Shown in pieces: positions 49,457 through 56,019 of a stretch of DNA of 64,000 nucleotides (position 1 is its first letter; every line of letters begins with the position of its first letter). The translations under genes and the position numbers were made by a program. Where the stretch lies: NCBI GenBank assembly GCA_009775095.1, contig VSOZ01000001.1:1-64000 (forward strand), given 5' to 3'. Source of the stretch: Muribaculum sp. (GTDB lineage Bacteria; Bacteroidota; Bacteroidia; Bacteroidales; Muribaculaceae). The notes under the pieces are model-generated. The model made no database searches. It was not told the DNA's origin and saw only the letters and a list, made by a program, of their open reading frames with translations.

Positions 49457-50602
49457 ATGGCACGAGTTAAGAATCATACAAAAGTCAAAGAGCCGATTCG
49501 TCTTCGGATGAAGTCGCTGAGCAATGGCAGCAAGAGCCTGTATCTGGATATATACCGCGACGGAAAGCGGACATATGAATACCTCAAGATGTATATTATC
49601 CCGGAAACGGATAGCAACTCCCGCAGGCAGAATCAGGCGACAATGGACGCCGCCAATGCCATCAAGTCGAAGCGTATTATCGAACTGACCAGTAATGAGG
49701 CTGGGATTGTGTTCCGTAAGGACAAGACTTTCCTGCTGGATTGGATGCAGGTTTATATGGAGGCTCAAGAGAGTGCCGGTAAGAAAGATGGCAGTCAGAT
49801 CAAGATTGCCATGCGCATACTGAAAGACTATGCCGGAGAAATGGTCACACTGGATCAGATTGACGGGGACTTCTGTCGTGGCTACATCACTTATCTGCTG
49901 ACGGAATATCATCCGAAAGGCAAGGACATATCGAACTACACGCTTCACAATTATTACCGTGCGTTGAACGGTGCGTTGAACTCTGCCGTCAGGAAGAAAA
50001 AGATGAAGGCCAACCCTTTCAACGAACTTGAGAAGTCGGAGAAAATCCGCAAGCCGGAGAGTATGCGGTCGTACATGACCATCGAAGAGGTACAGGCGTT
50101 AATTGATACTCCTATGCCCCACGAGGAATACGAGATCGTAAAATGCGCATATCTGTTCTCCTGCTTCTGCGGATTACGCATCAGCGATATAATCAAGCTG
50201 AAATGGAGTGACGTGTTCGTTGACCGGGGACAGTACCGTTTGGCCGTGTCCATGAAAAAGACCAAAGAGCCTATTTACCTGCCCCTCTCTCCTGAAGCAT
50301 TGAAGTGGATGCCGGAACGTGGGGGCAAATCATCAGAAGATAATGTGTTCGACCTGCCGTCCGCCAATACAATCAGGATGCAGCTCAAACCTTGGGCGAA
50401 AGCAGCCGGAATCTCTAAGCGGTTCTCCTATCACACCAGCCGGCATACGTTTGCCACCATGATGCTGACGCTCGGAGCGGACTTATATACCGTCTCGAAG
50501 CTGCTCGGTCATGCCGATGTGAAAATGACACAGGTGTATGCCAAGATTATCAATAAGAAAAAGGACGAGGCTGTGAATCTTGTAAACGGTTTGTTTCACT
50601 AA
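49457..50602 (+). CDS. int: Tyrosine integrase of the conjugative element
   Basis: About 381 residues from the ATG at 49457, chosen for the GAAAGGAATCCCT ribosome-binding context and the promoter at 49421. It has an N-terminal arm-binding domain (RLRMKSLSNGSKSLYLDIYRDGKRTYEYL), a SAM-like core-binding domain and the catalytic domain: Arg in CGLRISDI, a Lys in SMKKTKEPIYLPL, HTSRHTFATMML (H-x-x-R), and LLGHADVKMTQVYAKI with His and Tyr. All catalytic residues are present, unlike IntDOT, which lacks the first Arg. It marks the left end of the element and faces inward. Confidence 0.9.
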   Translation: MARVKNHTKVKEPIRLRMKSLSNGSKSLYLDIYRDGKRTYEYLKMYIIPETDSNSRRQNQATMDAANAIKSKRIIELTSNEAGIVFRKDKTFLLDWMQVYMEAQESAGKKDGSQIKIAMRILKDYAGEMVTLDQIDGDFCRGYITYLLTEYHPKGKDISNYTLHNYYRALNGALNSAVRKKKMKANPFNELEKSEKIRKPESMRSYMTIEEVQALIDTPMPHEEYEIVKCAYLFSCFCGLRISDIIKLKWSDVFVDRGQYRLAVSMKKTKEPIYLPLSPEALKWMPERGGKSSEDNVFDLPSANTIRMQLKPWAKAAGISKRFSYHTSRHTFATMMLTLGADLYTVSKLLGHADVKMTQVYAKIINKKKDEAVNLVNGLFH

Positions 50603-50650
50603 TTGAAGGCATTATGTGGTCCATGTCTAATTTACAAACATCTATTTACG

Positions 50651-50685
50651 GCATTTCTTCGGTTGTAAATGCAACCGAAGTTAAT
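50651..50685 (+). terminator. Hairpin after the integrase gene
   Basis: GCATTTCTTCGGTTG pairs with CAACCGAAGTTAATGC around TAAATG (nine perfect inner pairs, five more after an internal loop), followed by TTTCATCAC. It is a probable terminator of int, with a weak T-run. Confidence 0.5.
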
Positions 50686-50725
50686 GCTTTCATCACATAT
50701 TATAAACTCAAAAAGGTAAATCGAC

Positions 50726-51506
50726 ATGAAAAGACCTGAAGACGGCCTTCTCTCTTTTTGGAGGAAGCCAACACCTGCAGCACTTCGCTGCGGACAAGGA
50801 TGTGGCGAATGAACTTTTCGCCCTGCTTACCGAAGCAAAAACAGTTTATCTCCACGATGTTGTGTTGGGTGGTAAACAGTACCACCGCTATGTGGACGAT
50901 TTCGTAAACGGACACCGGTACATAGACTGTGACCATGCGGCCTGCCGGAACTGCCACGAAATGAACATCCACATTGTCAAGGGGCTGCTGACCGAGTGCG
51001 CCAGTTCCGTCCAGCCCTGCTTTGCCGCACCGGATTTCACGTTTAATGAGTGCATGAAGTTGAAACGGATGTATGACACCTCGGAATCGTTGTCTCCGCT
51101 TGGTCCACCCCGTATCAACCGACCTGCGGCTCTCTCTCTTTCTTTTGGTTGTGATTTTACCCCGGAACAGATGGAAGGTATAGTGGCTTGCGCCAATACT
51201 TATCATCTGTTCTGTGTTTCTGTACGCATTGAAGACATGGAGGCTCTCTTCGCCTGCAAGAAGGGTTTTTCCATCCGCGTGAACAATATCCGCCGTGTGG
51301 TAATCCTGTTCGATGCGCTTCTTGAAAACTCGTTCATCCAATCTCGGTGGCAGAATGTTCTCGGCAAGGGTGCATTCCTGCAGTCCAAGGACGGGACACG
51401 CTCCGTTTCGGTGTCAACCCTGTCTTCCGCGCTGTCATCCATCAAGAACAACATGACATCGGTCGCATACAGCATCCGAAAGGTCATTGATCGGCTGAAA
51501 GAATGA
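50726..51506 (+). CDS. Unknown ICE protein with an apparent one-base frameshift near the start
   Basis: The long frame is open from 50730 but has no ATG; its first usual start is GTG at 50802. The residues before that GTG look coding (KDLKTAFSLFGGSQHLQHFA). If one A were removed from the AAAA run at 50729-50732, the ATG at 50726 would join this frame and begin MKDLKTAFSLFGG, a natural start. The rest (about 234 residues) has LLGGKQYHRYVDDFVNGHRY-type sequence, a CxxC (DHAACRNCHE) and two similar halves; I do not recognise it. As written, ATG 50726 gives only a 28-residue peptide. Either a mutation, a phase-variable run or a sequencing error is possible. Confidence 0.55.
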
Positions 51507-51612
51507 CAGAAAGTGACAAGAAGCGAAGTATGTGAAAGGTAAAAGCATGAGAGTTACAATGACACGTGCATAGTATCATTCCCCAAATCACGACATCTTC
51601 GTTTACAGGACA

Positions 51613-51650
51613 TACCTTTGACCTCCGTTAGCGCGCTGCATAACGGAGGT
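51613..51650 (+). promoter_or_regulatory. -7 box followed by a perfect 10-bp hairpin before the excisionase-like gene
   Basis: TACCTTTG (51613-51620) is directly followed by ACCTCCGTTA (51621-51630), a ten-base loop and TAACGGAGGT (51641-51650), then TTTCATC. A transcript from this promoter would begin in the 5' arm; a transcript from upstream would meet a terminator-like hairpin. No -33 TTG is found at 20 bases. Confidence 0.5.
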
Positions 51651-51685
51651 TTCATCTCCATTGTCAAAAATCAAACTGTGTTATT

Positions 51686-52081
51686 ATGCCGAATAGAATG
51701 ACATTCATGGAGCGGATGAGCGGACGGCTCGCCGCCATTGAATCGGTACTGAAGAAATTGGAACCGGTCGAAAGTCTCTTGGAGCGTATTACGCTGCTGG
51801 AAAATACCATCTTCACGACCAAGAGAGTTTTCACATTTCAGGAAGCCTGCATGTATATCGGGGTTTCTGAAAGTATGCTGTACAAGCTCACATCGAGCAA
51901 GGAGATACCGCACTACAAACCGCGCGGTAAAATGGTCTATTTCGCCAAGGAGGAATTGGACGAATGGCTGTTGCAGAATTATGAACCTACCATGAACGAG
52001 GCTGTGCGCAGGGTGACGGAAGCCGCTGCCACAGAACCGTTCCTTAACAAGAGACGCTATGGAAAACGAAAGAAGGATTGA
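51686..52081 (+). CDS. Excisionase-like helix-turn-helix protein
   Basis: A 131-residue protein (a start at the Met at 51698 is also possible). An N-terminal coiled coil (MSGRLAAIESVLKKLEPVESLLERI) precedes a MerR/Xis-like winged helix: RVFTFQEACMYIGVSESMLYKLTSSKEIPHYKPRGKMVYFAKEELDEWLLQN. This is the helix-turn-helix 17 family of recombination-directionality and regulatory proteins in Bacteroides mobile elements. It overlaps the next gene by 23 bases. It probably helps excision or regulates the operon. Confidence 0.85.
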   Translation: MPNRMTFMERMSGRLAAIESVLKKLEPVESLLERITLLENTIFTTKRVFTFQEACMYIGVSESMLYKLTSSKEIPHYKPRGKMVYFAKEELDEWLLQNYEPTMNEAVRRVTEAAATEPFLNKRRYGKRKKD

Positions 52082-53159
52082 CCGCACAACCAGCATGGGG
52101 ATGGATGAACACCGCCTGTCGGACATCCTCCATGCCTCGCAAATCAAGGCGACGGACATTTATGAGACCCCTCCGCAAATCATCTGGATAGATAACTCAA
52201 CGATTGCCACGCTCGGCAATTTCAGTGCATCGACCGGCAAGGCGAAATCGAAAAAGACGTTCAACGTCTCTGCGCTTGTCGCCGCATCATTGGCGGGGAA
52301 ACAAGTATTGAATTACCGTGCACATCTGCCCGAAGGCAAACAGCGTATTCTGTACGTCGATACGGAACAGAGCCGTTTCCATTGCCGCTCGGTATTGGAG
52401 CGTATATTGCGGCTGGCCGGGTTGCCCACGACGACCGATCCGGAGAATCTCGATTTTTTCTGCCTGCGTGAATATTCGCCGTCAGTGCGTATCGAGGTCA
52501 TCGACTATGCGCTGCGCCAACAGAAAGGCTACGGACTGGTCATCATCGACGGCATTCGCGACCTGATGCTCGACATCAATAATGCCGGTGAATCGGTGGA
52601 AGTCATCAACCGGATGATGGAATGGTCTTCGAAATACGACCTGCACATCCACTGTGTGCTTCATTTGAACAAAGGGGACAACAACGTGCGCGGACATATC
52701 GGAACGGAAATGAGCAACAAGGCGGAGACCGTGCTGGTCATCAGCAAGAGCAACGAGAATCCCGGCATCAGCGAAGTCCATGCGCTCCATATCCGGGAAA
52801 AAGAGTTCAAGCCGTTTGCATTTACCATCAATGAAACAGGACTGCCCGTCATTGCGGAAGTACACTCGTTTGGCGAGCCCCCGAAGCCCAAAGCAAGAAC
52901 GGGGTTTACGGAGCTGAGCATCGAACAGCACCGCGAAGCTCTCTCCGCCGCATTCGGGGAAAAGCCCATCCGGGGATTCGACAACCTGCTGCAGAGCCTG
53001 ATGGTCTCCTACGAGGCAATCGGGTTCAAACGCGGCCGGAGTGTCATGATAAAACTGATGCAATACCTGATAGACAACCTCAAGCTCATCATCAAACGGG
53101 ACAAGTTGTTCTATTACGACATGACGCCTACCGAGGCCATGCTTTTTAATGAAGAATGA
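52059..53159 (+). CDS. RepA/RecA-like hexameric ATPase of a mobile element
   Basis: A 366-residue AAA/RecA-fold protein. The P-loop is the atypical ASTGKAKSKKTF (about residues 55-66), a Walker B-like GLVIIDGIRDLM lies at 155-166 and a sensor region HCVLHLNKGDNNVRGHIGTEMSNKAETVL at about 195-225. The fold is that of plasmid RepA (RSF1010-type) helicases. It overlaps the excisionase-like gene and is followed by a primase-like gene, so the pair probably supports replication of the excised element. The start ATG lies in ENERRIDR, with the frame clear throughout. Confidence 0.82.
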   Translation: MENERRIDRTTSMGMDEHRLSDILHASQIKATDIYETPPQIIWIDNSTIATLGNFSASTGKAKSKKTFNVSALVAASLAGKQVLNYRAHLPEGKQRILYVDTEQSRFHCRSVLERILRLAGLPTTTDPENLDFFCLREYSPSVRIEVIDYALRQQKGYGLVIIDGIRDLMLDINNAGESVEVINRMMEWSSKYDLHIHCVLHLNKGDNNVRGHIGTEMSNKAETVLVISKSNENPGISEVHALHIREKEFKPFAFTINETGLPVIAEVHSFGEPPKPKARTGFTELSIEQHREALSAAFGEKPIRGFDNLLQSLMVSYEAIGFKRGRSVMIKLMQYLIDNLKLIIKRDKLFYYDMTPTEAMLFNEE

Positions 53160-53181
53160 AGTCGTGCGCGGGCTTATATCA

Positions 53182-53237
53182 TTTAGTTTACTTTAGTATT
53201 TATATATATAGGGGAAAAACTAAACTAAACCTTTTTT
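53182..53237 (+). terminator. Possible attenuator/terminator between ATPase and primase genes
   Basis: TTTAGTTTA (53182-53190) pairs with TAAACTAAA (53221-53229) around a 30-base AT-rich loop, then CCTTTTTTTG. The stem is all A-T rich, so termination would be weak and perhaps partial. Confidence 0.4.
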
Positions 53238-53261
53238 TGAAATCAAGAGAAAGAAAAATAG

Positions 53262-54149
53262 ATGACCATAGCAGAAGCAAAACAAGTACGCATCGTGGAT
53301 TTTCTGGCACAGCTCGGCCACCATGCACAGCATATAAAATCGGAACAATACTGGTACTTCTCACCGTTACGGAACGAGCGTACCCCGTCGTTCAAGGTAA
53401 ATGACCGAATCAATGAATGGTACGATTTCGGCGAGGCGACCGGTGGCGACTTGGTGGAACTGACAAAAAACATTTGCCGGACGGACAGCGTGAGCGAGGC
53501 ATTGGCGTATATCGAGAGGCTTGTGAATGGCGCATCTCTACCGAGAACCCGTATGCCGACCGCTCCACCCCGACCGGTGGAGGCTGAAATGAAAGACGTG
53601 ATCGTGATTCCACTCCGCCATCACGCCCTGTTCTCTTACCTCCAATCCCGGCTTATCGACGCGGACATCGGCCGTATGTATTGCAAGGAGGTGCATTATG
53701 AGCTGCGAGGCCGTCATTACTTCGCTCTCGCATTCGGCAATATATCCGGTGGTTACGAGGTGCGCAACGCCTATTACAAGGGATGCCTGAACAACAAGGA
53801 CATCTCATTGATAAGACATCTGACAGAAGAGACACAGGAAAATGTCTGTGTTTTCGAGGGCTTCATGGATTTCCTTTCCTATATGACACTGAAACTGGCA
53901 GGCGACCGGACGGTCTGTCTTGCCATACCATGCGACTACCTCGTGATGAACTCGGTAAACAACTTGAAAAAGACGCTGGCACGTTTACAGGAATATTCGG
54001 TCATCCACTGTTATCTCGACAATGACCTTGCCGGGCAGAGAACCACAGAGACCATTGCCGGGATGTATGATGGACGTGTCAGCGATGAATCCTGCCACTA
54101 TGCGGAATACAAAGACCTGAACGATTACCTGCGCGGAAAGAAACGCTGA
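53262..54149 (+). CDS. Primase-like protein with CHC2 zinc finger and Toprim domain
   Basis: A 295-residue protein. The N-terminal part (VRIVDFLAQLGHHAQHIKSEQYWYFSPLRNERTPSFKV, then NEWYDFGEATGGDLVEL) is the CHC2-like primase zinc-finger fold, although its usual Cys ligands are not all visible, as in many mobile-element versions. The C-terminal half is a Toprim domain: CVFEGFMDFLSYM (Glu) and SVIHCYLDNDLAGQRTTE (DxD). With the RepA-like ATPase it would prime DNA synthesis of the excised or transferred element. Confidence 0.85.
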   Translation: MTIAEAKQVRIVDFLAQLGHHAQHIKSEQYWYFSPLRNERTPSFKVNDRINEWYDFGEATGGDLVELTKNICRTDSVSEALAYIERLVNGASLPRTRMPTAPPRPVEAEMKDVIVIPLRHHALFSYLQSRLIDADIGRMYCKEVHYELRGRHYFALAFGNISGGYEVRNAYYKGCLNNKDISLIRHLTEETQENVCVFEGFMDFLSYMTLKLAGDRTVCLAIPCDYLVMNSVNNLKKTLARLQEYSVIHCYLDNDLAGQRTTETIAGMYDGRVSDESCHYAEYKDLNDYLRGKKR

Positions 54150-54174
54150 TATTCTGTGTTCTCCTTTGCCACCT

Positions 54175-54202
54175 AAAGCTCTCCACCACGAGAGCTTTTT
54201 TT
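54175..54202 (+). terminator. Terminator after the primase gene
   Basis: AAAGCTCT pairs with AGAGCTTT around CCACCACG, then TTTT. It separates the replication genes from the transfer operon; the next ~190 bases are AT-rich with no gene and probably hold the transfer promoter. Confidence 0.85.
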
Positions 54203-54392
54203 ATGCCCCGATTTCTCCATTTCCCTCCATAGAGACTGCAATATAGTACGATTTAATAGTTCGATTTTTGGAAATTACATAAATCTCATTAACGAAATAG
54301 ATGTTTAATGCTCAATTATTTTATGGTTTTATATTTCGTGCGTTTCTTTGCAAAATCATACTAATACAAATTTTAATATTCATACTAAATAC

Positions 54393-54836
54393 ATGAACTC
54401 ATATTTCATTTTTGCCATCGTCCTGACGGTTGCCTACATCATTTACTACGCCGTCATCATAGCGCATGACCTCTACGGGAAAAAGGGGACGGACAAACCG
54501 AACGAGGAAGTTTTCGACCTCGGCGCACCGGAAGAGGAAGAGAGTGTGGCTGTCACGGAAAGCGAGACCGGCTTCTGTATCGGTAGCGAGAACTACGAGA
54601 CGGAAAGTACGGCTACCTCTTCCGAAACATCCCCTGAGGATGTCAAGGACAAACCGGGAACGGCGCAGGAGAAACTGGAACGGCTGAAGGCCGAGGCGGA
54701 GGAACAGATGGAAGAGACCACGCCTTACCTGTCGGACGCACGCACGTCGGAGGAGATGTACAAGGCTATGATTTTCAAGGGACGGTTAGACAACCGGCCG
54801 GAAATAAAGTGGAACCCAATTCAAGACCGGTTGTGA
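54393..54836 (+). CDS. TraD-like small membrane protein of the transfer operon
   Basis: About 147 residues from the ATG at 54393, which starts the membrane helix (MNSYFIFAIVLTVAYIIYYAVI). The rest is cytoplasmic or periplasmic, acidic and low complexity (EEVFDLGAPEEEES), ending in a more conserved ARTSEEMYKAMIFKGRLDNRP. It resembles the protein called TraD in Bacteroides conjugative transposons by layout and by its place directly before the TraE-type genes. Function is unknown. Confidence 0.6.
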   Translation: MNSYFIFAIVLTVAYIIYYAVIIAHDLYGKKGTDKPNEEVFDLGAPEEEESVAVTESETGFCIGSENYETESTATSSETSPEDVKDKPGTAQEKLERLKAEAEEQMEETTPYLSDARTSEEMYKAMIFKGRLDNRPEIKWNPIQDRL

Positions 54837-54837
54837 G

Positions 54838-55164
54838 ATGTCGAAAGCTAAAAAGATTCTATGTGCGCTGTGCCTCCCGTTCCCCTACACGGCTTTTGCC
54901 AAAAGCGGCAGCGTGAACTATAGCTGGGGAGCGGATGCGTTGGCCACGATGCACGACTTCGTGGTGACGATGATGCTATATGTCCAGTATATCTGTTGCG
55001 CCATAGCCGGAGTTTACGTTATCGTGTCCGTCTGTCAGATATATATCAAGATGAACACGGGCGAGGACGGCATCACCAAGTCGATAATGACGCTTGTCGG
55101 CGCGTGCCTGTTCCTGATTGGGGCATTCTATGTTTTCCCGGCTTTTTTCGGCTACCGCATATAA
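54838..55164 (+). CDS. traE: TraE-type pilin-like protein (DUF4134), first copy
   Basis: A 108-residue DUF4134 protein with a signal sequence, then two membrane helices (VTMMLYVQYICCAIAGVYVIVSVCQIYIKM and IMTLVGACLFLIGAFYVFPAFF) joined by the short loop NTGEDGITK. This layout equals VirB2-type pilins. It starts one base after the TraD-like stop and is followed by a second, longer DUF4134 gene. The two share the loop-helix pattern but are only modestly alike, so they are not a recent duplication. Confidence 0.82.
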   Translation: MSKAKKILCALCLPFPYTAFAKSGSVNYSWGADALATMHDFVVTMMLYVQYICCAIAGVYVIVSVCQIYIKMNTGEDGITKSIMTLVGACLFLIGAFYVFPAFFGYRI

Positions 55165-55218
55165 CCTTACTTGTATCAGGTCGCAGACAAATAAAGTATT
55201 CACTAAAAAAGTAAACGT

Positions 55219-55596
55219 ATGTTTCAGAAAACCAAACAACTGTGCCGAAAGGCATTCGGATTCGTCAACAGAATCCCCACCAAAGTAATGATGTTCTCCT
55301 TCATGCTGCTGTCCGGCATGGTAGCGAAAGCGCAGAACTCCGCAGGCGACTATTCCGCCGGTACGAGCGCATTATCCACTGTCGCCGAGGAGATTGCCAA
55401 GTATGTGCCTATTATGGTGAAATTGTGCTACGCCATTGCCGGCGTTGTGGCCATCGTGGGTGCAATCTCGGTATATATCGCCATGAACAACGAGGAGCAG
55501 GACGTCAAGAAGAAGATCATGATGGTCGTGGGAGCCTGCATCTTCCTCATTGCGGCGGCCAAGGCGTTGCCTCTGTTCTTCGGTATTGCCGCTTAA
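55219..55596 (+). CDS. traE: TraE-type pilin-like protein (DUF4134), second copy
   Basis: A 125-residue DUF4134 protein with a longer leader (NRIPTKVMMFSFMLLSGMVAKAQ), an extracytoplasmic segment (SAGDYSAGTSALSTVAEEIA) and two helices (YVPIMVKLCYAIAGVVAIVGAISVYIAM, IMMVVGACIFLIAAAKALPLFFG). It is closer to CTnDOT TraE than the first copy. Either or both may build the transfer pilus or channel. Confidence 0.87.
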   Translation: MFQKTKQLCRKAFGFVNRIPTKVMMFSFMLLSGMVAKAQNSAGDYSAGTSALSTVAEEIAKYVPIMVKLCYAIAGVVAIVGAISVYIAMNNEEQDVKKKIMMVVGACIFLIAAAKALPLFFGIAA

Positions 55597-55611
55597 ACAT
55601 CAAGGACGAGT

Positions 55612-55908
55612 ATGAAAGGTAAGGACGAACGTTATCCGGACTACCCGCTGTTCAAGGGACTGCAACGGCCTCTTGAGTTTTTGGGCATCCAAGGCCGGTA
55701 CATATATTGGGCGGCGGTGACGACGTGCGGAGCCATTATCGGCTTTGTCGCCGCCTACTGCCTACTCGGTTTCATTGCCGGGCTTGTCGTGCTGGCAGCC
55801 ACCGTAGCAGTTGGTATCGTGCTCATCCTCCTCAAACAGCGGAAAGGACTGCATAGCAAGAAGGTCGCTCCGGGTGTGTATGTGTATGCCCACTCGCGCA
55901 AGATCTGA
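55612..55908 (+). CDS. traF: TraF-type membrane protein (DUF4133, VirB3-like)
   Basis: A 98-residue protein: a charged N terminus with YPLFKGLQRPLEFLGIQGRYI, two helices in a hairpin (WAAVTTCGAIIGFVAAYCLLGF, GLVVLAATVAVGIVLILL) and a basic tail. This is DUF4133/TraF, thought to correspond to VirB3 and to work with the TraG ATPase. It starts 15 bases after the second TraE-type gene. Confidence 0.88.
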   Translation: MKGKDERYPDYPLFKGLQRPLEFLGIQGRYIYWAAVTTCGAIIGFVAAYCLLGFIAGLVVLAATVAVGIVLILLKQRKGLHSKKVAPGVYVYAHSRKI

Positions 55909-55960
55909 CGAAAGAAAAACCATCACGGCAATGTGCATGGCTTTATTGATTGTTGAACGC

Positions 55961-55995
55961 GGGCGGGTTTGTCTTGAAGCAAGGCGAACCTGCCC
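55961..55995 (+). other. Strong hairpin between traF and traG
   Basis: GGGCGGGTTTGTCTTG (55961-55976) pairs with CAAGGCGAACCTGCCC (55980-55995) with a three-base loop and few mismatches. There is no T-run. It lies 24 bases before the traG ATG and may set mRNA processing or the traG level. Confidence 0.6.
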
Positions 55996-56019
55996 CTATT
56001 TAATTACACGTATATCGAA

